Positions 45,865-56,516 of a DNA stretch of 64,000 nucleotides are shown here, piece by piece. The notes under the pieces are model-generated. The model searched no databases, was not told the origin of the DNA, and saw only the letters and a list, made by a program, of their open reading frames with translations. A program made the translations under genes and the position numbers. Source of the stretch: Lepas anatifera (taxonomy: Eukaryota > Arthropoda > Thecostraca > Lepadidae); the NCBI GenBank assembly GCA_034440635.1, contig JAOTON010001028.1:2010310-2074309 (forward strand), read 5' to 3'. Position 1 is the stretch's first letter, and each line of letters begins with the position of its first letter.

Positions 45865-46878
45865 AAGAAAGAAACTGAGTAGAAGAAGGAACATTAAAAC
45901 TGTCCTCTTTCGTTAAGGATAATGGTTGGCGCAGGCGTTAAAAGGTAGTTTATCTTAGAAGGGATTTTTTTCTTCTTCATATAATTGAGGTTGTTAGGTC
46001 AGAAATAAGCGAAAATGAGGAAGGCATCACAGGCCGCCACTTATAGCATGATTCTAATAATTTGATATTAAAGCAGAGCCATCATGAGTAGGTCGGCTAT
46101 CGGCGTCAACACAGGCATGCCTCCGGCACCCCGCTGCCCCTTCCTGAGTGTCCTCCCCAACAGCGCTGCGTTGTGCCCAAATCTCACCGAACGCTCTCTA
46201 CATCTCACGCGGCGCCTAATGCTTCTTTCCTCTCCCTCCTCGGCTAACTTTTTCTCTTCGCTTCGCAGGTGCATGCTGCTGGGTCTTTCGTTGCCGGCGT
46301 GGTCGCCTCTGGGTGACGACGGGCTGCGCCCACTACCCCTTCCCCCTTCTCAGAGGCGGCGCCGCTGTACCCTCGCGCCAGTATCGTGGCCCTCTATCGG
46401 GAGCTGGCCACACTCGGCCAGTAACGATCCTTGTGTGCCATCCGCTCGATGGCGCTGGGGTGGCATCGGACGTGGTCCGCCTGCAGCGGCTTGTGGTGTG
46501 CGTTGGTGGGATTCCAATCCCTGATGTAATTGACGTGTGCCCTTGAGATGATTGATGACTGGTACCGATCTATTGTACGCCACCCAATCCCCGTCTTTAT
46601 TTTACGTTATTTAATTTTTTATTTCTCCATTAACCTTTTTTTCTTTTTTTATCATATTCATTGTACCATGTCATGTCCCACCACTTCAGCGGCTGCAAAT
46701 GAGTGATGTCTGATGAGGATAATTAATACTGACGATGATGCCAAGCGAGAGGGGTGAGGGGAGTGCACCTGTGAAATAACAGATGTGTTTCTTGGGAATT
46801 ACTGTAATGTTTTAATTTACGTAGCTGTGTATGCTTTATGTATGTTTTTTTATACTGGCAAAATATGTGTATGGATGT
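45865..46878. other. LINE Y 3' region or further nested insert, unassigned
   Basis: Starts as plausible 3' UTR. 46,080-46,520 is GC-rich and open in two plus frames for 77-146 codons without a recognisable domain. 46,600-46,870 is T-rich. It belongs to the insertion because LINE X resumes at 46,882, but its own identity is unclear. Confidence 0.4.
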
Positions 46879-46881
46879 AAC

Positions 46882-47140
46882 TTCGGGGTTAGAATCGTCA
46901 CCGGCAAGAAGAAGTACGACCGAATCAGCGCCGCCAGGCGGGAGCTCGGGTGGCCAAGCTTTACCGAGCTCATTTCAACATGCGACTCATCAGCCATTCA
47001 TAAATTGGTTCACCTAACTGAAGGCCCACAGAAAAATAAGTATCTGATCAAGAAACGGCATGAGGTATCATGCGGACTCACGGGCATCGTCGACACTACC
47101 ATCACCCCAAACTTCCAATACGAGACCACCAAATTTAGAA
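46882..47140 (+). pseudogene. LINE X C-terminal fragment, part 2
   Basis: FGVRIVTGKKKYDRIS, then ARRELGWPSFTELI and HKLVHLTEGPQ continue directly from LINE X part 1 in sense. The right limit is uncertain (47,030-47,140). Confidence 0.72.
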
Positions 47141-47674
47141 ACAACACACAAGAATTGGAATGAAAACTTGGCATCCAAAATAATAGATATCAATGACATG
47201 CCCTACAGTAAGATAGCATTTAAAAAGTGACAAAGGAAATGTTTCTGGACCAGTATTGTGGTGTCTCACTTACGAAATTCTCTCTCTGAGTATATTTTTC
47301 TTCTTTACATGACTTCGTCTCTTTGTGTTGATCTTCCCACTGCTTTTCCGTACTCTTCTCCTCTAGGTTCTACTTATCTCACCCTCCTAAGGTGTTTCAC
47401 TATGTATTGTGAAGTCATGCGTATATTTGTTTTAACCTCAGTGATCGACTGTGTATGCTTCCTGAATGTATCTACCTCGTGTTTGAAGTCAGACATTAAT
47501 AGCCTATGTGCTCCTTTCTCTACCCATACCCCCTCAGATGGGTTGTCCTATGTACTCTATTATGCACAGTCGAGGCAGAAATGTCTATGTAAACAATTTA
47601 TTTTTTCTCGGAAGACTGTACGCGGGCCAGAGTGGTCGATTTCTCCAACTTATTAACTAACGTAAAGATTAAGG
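47140..47674 (+). mobile_element. Probable LINE Y-like 3' tail inserted in LINE X
   Basis: 47,166-47,229 reads ASKIIDINDMPYSKIAFKK, close to the last residues of LINE Y (ASKIRNVNDIPRSKTFFKK). It is followed by about 440 bp of T-rich sequence without coding motifs, before LINE X resumes near 47,675. The simplest reading is a short 5'-truncated insertion of a LINE Y relative; boundaries are approximate. Confidence 0.5.
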
Positions 47675-48075
47675 GTTAACGAGGGGCGAAGTCAAGCTTT
47701 TCAAGCCTTCCCGCGTCGCGTTGGCCACACTATGATCTGTCCTAAAAAAAGAGGAGATTCCCACACCGAGCCGTCAGAACCTGGAACGCACTGCCTGCGA
47801 CTGCTAGACACACCAAAAACTGCTACAGCTTCAAACAGAAAATAAAGAAACTCATCCGACCCTAAACCATAATTTGTGTTGCTTTGTCAATCCATTGTCA
47901 GTAAAATCCATAAATTTTCCTTCAATAATTATAATAATAGTCTGTTATCCATAATAAGCACAATCGATGTTAAAACATGATCAGTGTCACTGAGTTAAGT
48001 GTAAACGGAGATATAATCGCCACGACTACGTGGGTATCTCTGAGGAAGCAAATAAATAAATAAATAAATTTTAGT
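47675..48075 (+). pseudogene. LINE X end: last coding block, 3' UTR and (AAAT)n tail
   Basis: RRFPHRAVRTWNALPA is the hallmark C-terminal block (FxxRAVxxWNxLP) of CR1/Jockey-type ORF2. The frame ends with a stop near 47,864. About 190 bp of UTR ends in AAATAAATAAATAAATAAA, where the dispersed repeat copy B begins. Confidence 0.8.
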
Positions 48076-48336
48076 TTTTAGATGCTACAGCTGCTTTGGC
48101 TATTGGTACCTATACCATTAGGTGAGTCTTCCCGCTGGGTGGAAGCTATAACTAATTCAGGTGGATATTATTCCTTCACTGTCACTTATCCTATTTTTTT
48201 ACAAAATATTTTATACTTTAGGAGGATGTGTCCTAGGTATATGCTCAGTTCCTAGCCAAATAAAACATTGAAATTTCGCCCAGGGCTTGGGTATAAGTTT
48301 CTGTCTCAGGATGTGGAGTATCTCTTACTTTTCATA

Positions 48337-48720
48337 TTAGGCAGTGCAGCATAGTTTTATGTATTTAAGGGGGAGTATTTTACCCTGTTTATAATACAAT
48401 GGTTCTCTTAACGCTGCGTAGATGACAGTTTTCAGATTTGCCCAGGGCACCCCCAATGTTTTTTCAAAAATCCATGTTAATATGGCGTATCGATTAAGAG
48501 TGTCCTCGTTAGACAAAACAATCCGTTGCCTGTCACATTTGGGTTTCACCATAGAATTGTAAATGTGGTATGACGTATGAAAGGTGAAATGCGTTAAAAC
48601 ATCGGAAATGTTTGAGTCCCAAATTAGGTTTAGTGGCTTTTCATCAGCCAACATGGAACAAAGCAGCACGTGCTTCCCTCTTCTGGTTATCATCTGATTC
48701 TGCTTTGACAGCGCTCTCAT
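48337..48720 (-). other. 127-codon open frame in repeat copy B, function unknown
   Basis: Open from ATG at 48,720 (MRALSKQNQMITRRG...) to a stop at 48,337. The homologous region of copy A (23,155-23,540) has two early stops and frameshifts, so either copy B preserves an ancestral repeat-encoded protein or the frame is chance. No domain recognised. Confidence 0.3.
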
Positions 48721-49091
48721 TAGTTCACACTCTATAACTCGTCCGACGGCTAAGGTTTAGTTATCTGTACCTACGCATCTCTCCTCTCCTTCTGTCGGTT
48801 ACCATCGGGCCGGGCCCCACTCCTTTTCGCTCAGCAGAAACCCTTCTCGCGACTCTCCTGAATTAAGCGAACTCGGCCGCCGGCTAGCCAGTGCTGACTG
48901 CCGCTGTCTCGCATGTACCAAAGAGTATCGGATGCTGGCGCAGATAATCAAGCCAATGTAGGGCAAAATATGGCTAGTTCTTCATGCTTGAAAAAGACCA
49001 TTTTAATGTATCGCTTGGTTTACGCTTTAAGCTCTATCATTTTCATAGATAAATTTCCGTTGAATTTCTCGTAAAAGTGAATGCGCCTCCA

Positions 49092-49223
49092 CCAATCAGC
49101 AGCCGTCATCCGCTGGATGCCGATTGCCCGCGGGGCACAGAGGTTAAAAAGGTCAGGCCGCATGAGCCGCTGGCGCTGAGTTCAAGCATGGGTGGGGAGG
49201 GGGTCGCGTGGTGGATTATAAAA
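49092..49223 (+). promoter_or_regulatory. CCAAT + TATA promoter-like block in repeat copy B
   Basis: CACCAATCAG (CCAAT 49,092-49,096) and ATTATAAAAC (TATAAAA 49,217-49,223), about 120 bp apart. Both are conserved with copy A. About 110 bp downstream both copies can be read as VCAVCGV...G.HEYEF before stops. This is the only short stretch where the peptides agree. Confidence 0.4.
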
Positions 49224-50179
49224 CGTACGCGTGTGGTGTTGAGAATGGTGTTAGTTCTGCCTGTTGTTGGACTGAGGGAGGAGTACACATGAAGGAGACA
49301 TTCTGTGCACATGGGTGGATGTACATACGGGTTAGGTGTTTGTGCAGTGTGCGGTGTCGAATTCAATGGAAATCATGAGTATGAGTTCGGTATGTGAATG
49401 CGCTTGGCGGGAAAAATTGCAGGTACCGATTTAGAATCTCTAGTATTTCTCGGCATCAGGGTAAATATGCAGCTTTTCATTTTTAATTGATAAACACTTA
49501 TTGGCAATACAACACACACAGTACATGGAACACACATGACTAGCTGACTTTTCATGTGTGTGCAACATTTGAAGTTTAAACTGATAAGATGACTATTTGA
49601 GGCGGAGGAATAAGTACCTCTGACCGTTCAAATAAGCAGGGTCCAAGGCAAATCACAGGAAGCACGAAGCAATTGACTGAGTAGGTATGTATATTTTAAT
49701 GACATTAACATCACTGTATTCCTACAGCATGGGCCACTTCCCAATCAGGTTTTTTTCTATGCCCGGCCTACAGGCAGCCAGAAGTCACTGTGCACGGCCG
49801 TCTAACCATGATTGTCCGAATTTATATTTTCAGACACCAAAAATAGTCTGTATGCTACAATATTCCGATGTTTATTTTTTGGATGATGTCGCGTTCCTAT
49901 TTAGTTATTGTTTATTAATGTCATTTCTTTTTTATTTTTCATTAGACTTAGACGTTCAGCATTCAACTTTCAAATTGTGCGTAAGTTGTCGGAACTGGGG
50001 CAGTGGGTGACCTCCCAAGTCATGTCAAGTATTTACAAATGGGGAATATTAACATAAGAAATACTTTTTGTATATTTTGATTTTTCAGTTTAGAAATTTC
50101 GTATTGACCGAAATAATACAGCACACGGGGATTTTGTTACGAGGATGGGGCAGGACACTTATAACATCAAATAATATTG

Positions 50180-50917
50180 AATAAATTATTTCGAGCGGCG
50201 GTAACTTTTGAACGGCTAGGTTTTTAAATATGTTCAAAATGTTTAAAGTTGCATTGTGAAATATTGTTAGTACAGTCCATATCAGTGGAAACGATAGCTG
50301 AATAGTCTCGAATAGTGATGGGTTGTTGCTTGGAGATTAACCCATCACTGCATACCAGGGCTCCGATCTATCCCCTCCTCGGTTTTTTCGCAAATGATTC
50401 TGAGCCGATTCAGATGATGCCTGCGTCGCTTTGCAGGCCTCTCGGGATATCAATTCGAAAACTTATGATCAAAATTGACATCAGGTAGGTCATGCCACTG
50501 AGTTTTGGCGGCATTGCTAGAAACGTGTAAGGCAATTCCGTTTTTCTAAAATGAGGGTAACAAAACCAGGATGTAACTCGGCTTTGAGAGTACCTGTTAC
50601 ACTCAAGAGTTAGATAGAGTTTCTAAACATTGTTCGAAAGCTCTCGAAAAATCTTCATGCTGTCATTCATTTTGAGGCCAGATCAATTCCAAGGCTGCCA
50701 GACCGAAGCGGGTCCAGAATTTCCTCAAGGAAGGGGCGAATTCAATGCTTAGGGGCCTGTCGTTTGGGGAGGTGGCCCGCGTCTCGGGGGGGGCAGAAAA
50801 AGTAAAATACGATGGAACTCAGCATTTAAAAAAATTTGGTGCCTCAAGCCCAATCCGGGTCTTTTTACAGGTTAAGGTTACCACAACACCTACACGCTCG
50901 CACGCACTGAACAGTCA

Positions 50918-50918
<1 letters not shown>
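50180..50918. other. No recognisable feature
   Basis: Unassigned sequence between repeat copy B and the first (TA)n array. Confidence 0.4.

Positions 50919-50968
<50 letters not shown>
50919..50968. repeat. (TA)25 microsatellite
   Basis: An uninterrupted TA tract of 50 bp immediately left of the inverted repeat of the first Penelope-like element. Confidence 0.97.
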
Positions 50969-50971
<3 letters not shown>

Positions 50972-52371
50972 TGTTCATTAAATATAACAGCTTGTTTTGC
51001 AGATGAAGCTTCTTTGATGTCGACTCGATTTTCCGGATTAGGTTTTCGTTTCGGTATTATGTCGGTGTAAAGTTCAGCAAATGACATTGGTTAAATCTGA
51101 CTCTATTGCAATATTTCACTATTCATATAGCATGTTCACACATAATGACGCTGTACAAGTTTTGAACTTGAAGACTATCGTGTGTTTTATCTAGAAGAAA
51201 GCGCACACATTGTTAAATAAGCCTACTTTCACTTCAAGAATATCACTAATTAACAGGAGACGTACTCTCACTTTTACTGCAAAATTCATTAATACAGGTT
51301 ACAACATTATCACAAATTCACTATCGTAGTCGCACATCCAAATATTTCAACATATATCTATCCAGTTTAATTGCAAAGTTCAATACATTTCCAACATGGG
51401 CGCAAAATCACGATCGTATTCGCTCGAATATTCTCAAGATCGACTTATGTCCTAACATTCCTATCATAAAGTGGGAGCTTGTGAGTTGCTTTGTGTGAAT
51501 GTTGATGATAGATGTTCTGTCTCGGATGTAAAGTGTTTCCAGTGCTGTCAGTCTGCGGTGATCGTTGCATTGGGCTAGGACTGTCGTGTTCTGTGTGAGC
51601 ATTTGTCTGGTGATGTCTGTGTTGTGGTGTTCTTGCATGTGTTTTTTGGTGATCCATCCTGAAGGTGCATAGTGAGTCTTCTGCTTAGTGTGGTTGTGGT
51701 CCGATGTAACATACCTGACGGGCTGCACAGTTCCCGGTTGTACATGTAAATTGGTATATCACATTGGTTTGTTTCAGTGGTGAGTGTTTCTTGGATGGGT
51801 TGTTGTTCATTACAAAGTTTACTGTTTTTGGACTGTTGTAGTAGATGTTGGTTTGATTTTTTGCGTGGGTCTTTGTTTTTGTGTTTTTTGTATGATGTTT
51901 TTGATGGCCTTTTCGTCCTGTTTCATGCTGTATATATGTTCAATAGATATATGATGAAATATAATTATATGATATATGATTAAATAGATATATGTTGAAA
52001 TATTTGTATGTGCGACTACGATAGTGATTTGTGATTATGTTGTAACCTGTATTAATGAATTTGCGTAAAAAGTGAGAGTACGTCTCTTGTTAATTAGTGA
52101 TATTCTTGAAGTGAAAGTAGGCTTATTTAACAATGTGTGCGCTTTCTTCTTAGATAAAACTACACGATAGTCTTCAAGTTCAAACTTGTACAGCGTCATT
52201 ATGTGTGAACATGCTATATGAATAGTGAAATATTGCAATAGAGTCGATTTAACCAATGTCATTTGCTGAACTTTTACACCGACATAATACCGAAATGAAA
52301 ACTCTAATCCGGAAAATCGAGTCGACATAAGCTTTCATCGCAAAACAAGCTGTTATATTTAATGAACAATG
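50969..52371 (-). mobile_element. Penelope-like element 1, endonuclease-only, with about 395-bp terminal inverted repeats
   Basis: Arms 50,969-51,363 and 51,983-52,371 are reverse complements with few differences (ATTGTTCATTAAATATAACA at the outer edge). They enclose about 620 bp coding on the minus strand for the C-terminal part of a Penelope polyprotein. The reverse transcriptase part is absent. Penelope-like elements often carry terminal repeats in direct or inverted order; here the inverted form leaves only an endonuclease module. Confidence 0.85.
51408..51960 (-). pseudogene. Penelope-type GIY-YIG endonuclease fragment (PLE 1)
   Basis: The minus strand reads VIYQFTC...CYIG near 51,770-51,720 (GIY-YIG core). 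Downstream come HMQEHHNTDITRQML, VLAQCNDHRRLTALE and LYIRDR (about 51,640-51,500), matching the conserved H-N-ITR and LExLxI pattern of Penelope endonucleases. This nuclease would nick the target. A frame shift separates the two parts near 51,730. Confidence 0.8.
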
Positions 52372-52399
52372 TATTAAGGAAAATCTCCCCCAAGTTTAC

Positions 52400-52401
<2 letters not shown>

Positions 52402-52451
<50 letters not shown>
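52402..52451. repeat. (TA)25 microsatellite
   Basis: A pure TA tract of about 50 bp separating the two Penelope-like elements; same length as the tracts at 50.9 and 55.1 kb. Confidence 0.97.
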
Positions 52452-52454
<3 letters not shown>

Positions 52455-52694
52455 AGCATATTCCATTGAGGATTGTTGCGTTCTTTGCTTTCACCAGTTT
52501 CTTTTGAAGTCTTAGTATTTTGTTGATCGTTAATTTAATATTGGACGGAATTGAGTTGATGAGCTCACCAAAGTTCATAAAGTCACAATAAATCAAAAGG
52601 CTGAAAATTCCATCACGCGTGTAAGATAAAATAGCAAATAAGCTATCAAGATTTACGGTGGAAGCTTTAACATACCTGAACAAAGCAAGGCTAC

Positions 52695-53153
52695 TTGAAC
52701 CTGTCTTCAGTTGAACTTACCGAGGCACAGCATACGCTTCTCAATTTAGGTTTAAACTGTCACGTTCAGTCCAAACGGAACGTTATAAACAAGCAAACAG
52801 AACTTGAATTACTTTATCAGGACATCCTAAAACTAGAAAACGAGAACAAAGTGACAGTAAATCCCAGCCTCAAAGGAGAACTTATTGGAGAAGGATGTAA
52901 ACTAAGAGGATCTTCAGAAAGTAAAATATTGACGAAGGAGCTACGCGAAGCGGCTAAACAACTACGAGAACACGATCGTATCATAGTTCGGAGAGCCGAT
53001 AAGTCTTCAATATTTGTTATTTTAGACAAAGAAGATTACACAGCAAAGTTAAATAGTCTCCTCTCAGACAGTGCAAAATTTCAGAAGATTAGGCGCGACC
53101 CCACCAAGGAGCATAAGGCAAGAGTCAATCGGATAATAGTGGCAATGCAGTAA
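52695..53153 (+). pseudogene. Penelope (PLE 2) N-terminal region
   Basis: About 153 codons with the Penelope-specific opening LNLSSVELTEAQHTLLNLGL and RRADKSSIFVILDKEDY, which precede the RT palm in this family. No ATG is seen at this start, so the original start lay upstream or is lost. The frame stops at 53,151; the next block (GDVHFARIEG, SPGYLYGTVKTHK, PLRPIIS) follows in another frame to about 53,290. Confidence 0.85.
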
Positions 53154-53159
53154 AGGTGA

Positions 53160-53800
53160 CGTTCATTTTGCTAGAATCGAGGGGGAATACTCGCCTGGTT
53201 ACTTATACGGGACTGTTAAAACACATAAGACTGGAAACCCTTTACGACCCATTATATCGCAAGTCTGCACATCCACATACAAGCTAGCCAAAGACTTAAC
53301 AACCTACTTAAACCATTCTTACCATCCAAATTCATCGTAAACTCATCTGCAGAGTTTTTAGACCTGATAAGAACAAAAAACCGCAGGGCGAACTTGTCTC
53401 GATTGATGTCGAGAGCCTATTTACGAACGTACCAGTAAGAGAAACCATAGATATAATAAAACATGAAGTTTACAATAGACAAAGCAACGGACTCAAACCA
53501 CTGGCACTCTCGCCCTCAATTCTGGAAAAACTGCTTCTCGCATGTACACAGACTCGCCTTTTCGAGGTCCAGATGGATCCCTGTACCAACAAAAGATGGG
53601 GTGGCCATGGGCTCACCGCTCGGACCACTCCTTGCAAACTTTTACATGGCCCACCTGGAAAACGTTGTGTTCTCAGATCCTGAGATATGCCCGTCAATGC
53701 TCTACCGATATGTTGATGACATGTGCTTAGAAGTACGAAACCAACAACACCTCGAAACTATTATTAAGGCACTGAACAAACTCGGTACTTAAGTTTACCT
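53160..53800 (+). pseudogene. Penelope (PLE 2) reverse transcriptase core, frameshifted
   Basis: Motifs in order: YGTVKTHKTGNPLRPIIS (about 53,200-53,260), LDVESLFTNVPV (about 53,400, with changes), KDGVAMGSPLGPLLANFYM (about 53,590-53,650) and YVDD (53,709-53,720, catalytic Asp pair). This order and the DGVAMGSPLGP box are specific to Penelope-like RTs, which are related to telomerase. At least two frameshifts and a stop after LNKLGT. Confidence 0.9.
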
Positions 53801-53992
53801 ACGAAAAAACAGCCACAACTGCTGCCTTTTTAGACATACTCATCGAGGCTACCCCAACTCATATGTTACAAGTGTCTATAGAAACCAACTAACATCGGTC
53901 ATACACTTAACGCTAAAAGTGAGTGCCCAGCTAGATACAAGAAAAACGCTTTGGAGCCTTCATCCGACGGGCTATAAAAACCAGCTCCACTT

Positions 53993-54660
53993 ATGAACTG
54001 CTACACCAGGAATTTTGTAGACTTAAACAGCTGCTGGTTAACAATGGTTATACCAACACTGAGATTGATCAAGAAATTCGTAAACAACTTGATATGGATA
54101 AGGGAGAAAAAACATCCGAACAAAACAAATCATGATTTGTTCTATCGAAACTTCATGAACACAGAGCATAAAACTGATGAAAAGATCTTAAAGGACATCA
54201 TAAAAAGAACGTTAAGCCCAGGACGACAAGGAAGTGAAAGTCCACATATACTACCAAAACAGCAAATCTAAACACTTCATTATGCGAAACAATCCGATCA
54301 AAACAAAGACACTGAACCGCACCAATGTAGTATACCAATTCGTATGCCCACACGAGGATTGCAGGCCTCGTAACACTTGCTCATTGGTGCCACCACCACC
54401 ACCCTTCCGACGCCTCACCATACACGCCAAAGAAGGGGGACCCGGATCACATGGCCACACACACAACACACAAGTACACACAAAATGCTAGCAGAAAACA
54501 CATTCATCATTGCACTCACAACGATCCATACAGACTCTTCATTAAGAAGCACTTTACATCCACAGACATAAACCATCCATCAATGCACAGATCAGCACAC
54601 ACACATCCATGGCACTATGGGGGAATTAGGCAGGTTGTATTGTTGATGATGTCAAATTGA
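53993..54660 (+). pseudogene. Penelope (PLE 2) linker and GIY-YIG endonuclease, decayed
   Basis: The linker region (54,000-54,280) leads to NVVYQFVCPHEDC (54,326-54,364), the start of the GIY-YIG domain. The expected YIG appears as LIG (about 54,375), then TTTTL, HAKEGGPGSHG and a C-terminal LFIKKHF ending near 54,657. Loss of the catalytic Tyr and frame jumps make it inactive. It aligns with the module in element 1. Confidence 0.82.
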
Positions 54661-55093
54661 CTCCTAAACTTGTATCTGTTTCATTTAGTTAGGGAACTGT
54701 ATTGAATGATGTGTGCAAAATGATTGCTAACTGGTATATGTAATAATGATAGTGTTTAACGTACAATAGCAAAATGAATCTTCGTACTGTAAGTGTTAAT
54801 TCTGCCAGTACACGCCTCGCAATGTGTCAATGTGTTCCAATGCGATTTATTTATCTTGGACTCAATCGACCGGCGACAGTTTTTTACATGTTATCTTGAA
54901 TAATGAATCAACTAATAGATTCGAAACGTCGATTTATTGTGACTTTATGAACCTGGTGAGCTCATCAACTCAATTCCGTCAATATTAAATTAACGATAAC
55001 AAAATACTAGACTTCAAAGAAACTGGTGAAGCAAAGAACGCAACAATCTTCAATGGAATATGCTTAATGAAAATATTTTGCCCAGATATACAG

Positions 55094-55094
<1 letters not shown>

Positions 55095-55146
<52 letters not shown>
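55095..55146. repeat. (TA)26 microsatellite
   Basis: A pure TA tract between Penelope element 2 and the fold-back element. Confidence 0.97.
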
Positions 55147-55147
<1 letters not shown>

Positions 55148-55564
55148 TCTTTCACTCAGGAACCAGAGACCTAGAATAAAGTAATCCGTGTGTTCGTCTT
55201 GACCTAAGGATTAAATCGGCTATGCAGATGACGTTGTAGCAACATGATGATCTTGAACTTAGGTCAACGTTAAATAATAACCTTTAGGTCACGTTACATA
55301 CTATTTGAACCATTGGATTGTCCATTGCTGTGATAATGTTTTTTGTTGGTGTTGCATCATTCGCACCGTGATTTTGGTGCCTCTGGCGACAGGGGCGGAT
55401 CAAGGTGGGGCGATGGACGATCACCCCCACCTTGGCCGAGCTTAAGCACTGGAAGGCGCCTCGCCACAGCTGCCGGTTCGCCGCCTAAATATATATATTT
55501 TTATATATATATATATATATATAACACGTTTTATTTATATATATATATATATATATTTTTATAT

Positions 55565-55615
<51 letters not shown>

Positions 55616-56018
55616 ACAGGGCTTTCACTCTTGCGGGGGACCCGGCAGCTGCGGTGGGAGGCGTTCATTTCCAGTGCTTAAGCTCGGCCCAAGGTGGGGG
55701 CAATCGTTCCATCGCCTCCACCTTGGATCCGCCCTCTGTCGCCAGAGGTCACCAAAGGTCACGGTTTGCGAAGTTGATTGTGTCTATAACTTTTGAACCA
55801 AACAATATACAATCCTGAATTTTGTATCATAGCAATGGGCATGACTCAATGATTCAAATAGTATGTAACGTGACCTTGAAAGGTTATTATTTAACGTTGA
55901 CCTAAGTTCAAGATCATCATGTTACCTTACAAGGTCATGCTTGCATTTTAATCCTTAGGTCAAGACGAACACACGGATTACTTTTATTCTAGGTCTCTGG
56001 TTCCTGAAGTGAAAGAGT
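55146..56018. mobile_element. Fold-back element with long inverted arms and AT-rich core
   Basis: The left arm (55,146 to about 55,475) and right arm (about 55,655-56,018) are imperfect reverse complements: ACTCTTTCACT...GGAACCAGAGACCTAGAAT outside; CTTAAGC / GCTTAAG and ACCTTGGATCCGCC / GGCGGATCAAGGT inside. The right arm is longer by small insertions. The centre 55,485-55,612 is (TA)n broken by T-runs. No coding capacity. Several AGGTCA half-sites occur in the arms. Confidence 0.88.
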
Positions 56019-56516
56019 TTTATTTATTTTATTTATTTATTGCCGAGGTTTTGAAATGAGTCTAAATTTGACCCAATTTGGCCCACTGTAACGTCACTGG
56101 TCAACGGATACGCTTCCAACTCGGATCTAGAGTGGAAAAGGGTTAGGTGCTTCCAGCGCCGTTTTAATTTTTCAGTGTTACCTCCGGTTCCCGAGATCGT
56201 AGAGGGAGGTCCATCACACCCCAGGCGGTGGTGTGTATGAAAAGAGCCCAGGCGGTGTCGGGTCAATAACAGTACCATGTAAGGGTGTGAATTTATAGCC
56301 CTTTGGAGCCCGGACACCTGCAATGAAATATTCATTTAGTGTTGAAATATCCTTTACATTTTATTGTTAATCATTTTCGGAATGCAAAAGGAATGTGTTG
56401 ACGGCTAGAGAAAAAATAAGATTATGTTTTATCCTTTCATGTGGTGGTCATTTACTTCTTTTTCAAACTCGGACACCCGATGATTTTATTTTAAAATCCA
56501 CACCCCTGATGTCACA
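56019..56516. other. No clear feature
   Basis: A TTTATTTATTTTATTTATTTAT tract follows the fold-back. TCCCGAGATCGTAGAGGGAGGTCC near 56,190 resembles the interior edge of family E elements. Otherwise unassigned. Confidence 0.35.

Larger units (their letters stand above)
40544..46878 (+). mobile_element. LINE Y (CR1/L2-like), two ORFs, inserted in LINE X
   Basis: About 6.3 kb bounded by AACT. Order: an ORF1 remnant (40,546-41,945), a linker (41,946-42,860), ORF2 endonuclease (42,864-43,808), ORF2 RT and C-terminus (44,3xx-45,860), then about 1 kb of unassigned 3' sequence. It is truncated at the 5' end within ORF1. Motif content and the AP-endonuclease-RT order place it in the CR1/L2/Crack group; the exact clade cannot be decided by eye. 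Several frameshifts and stops make it inactive. Confidence 0.82.
40196..48075 (+). mobile_element. LINE X (CR1-like), 5'-truncated, split by LINE Y
   Basis: A non-LTR retrotransposon 3' end inserted into the dispersed repeat. Its three parts are the RT C-terminal region (40,256-40,543), its continuation (46,882 to about 47,030-47,140) and the last coding part (about 47,675-47,866, with RRFPHRAVRTWNALPA). A 3' UTR and an (AAAT)n tail end at 48,075, directly against the repeat. CR1-type LINEs end in short simple repeats and are usually 5' truncated, as here. The reading frame is decayed. Confidence 0.8.
38281..50170 (-). repeat. About 3 kb dispersed repeat, copy B/C, split by insertions
   Basis: An inverted second copy of 21,225-24,672. 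Segment B (50,170-48,076) covers its left two-thirds and segment C (40,195-38,281) its right third. The pieces meet at the same point of copy A, which shows that the ~7.9 kb in between is inserted. Segment C also contains the TTAA element at 38,396-39,418. Copy B lacks the CRE MITE found in copy A. Confidence 0.85.
52453..55067 (+). mobile_element. Penelope-like element 2, near full length, with about 140-bp terminal inverted repeats
   Basis: Arms 52,453-52,594 and 54,931-55,067 are reverse complements (TTAAGCATATTCCATTGAGG at the left edge). Between them lies a decayed Penelope ORF in order: N-terminal region, RT, linker, GIY-YIG endonuclease. It is flanked on both sides by (TA)n. Orientation is opposite to element 1. 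Confidence 0.87.

Noticed and set aside
53470..53697. Minus-strand open frame across the Penelope RT
   Set aside because: Shadow of the plus-strand RT reading, which carries the conserved motifs.
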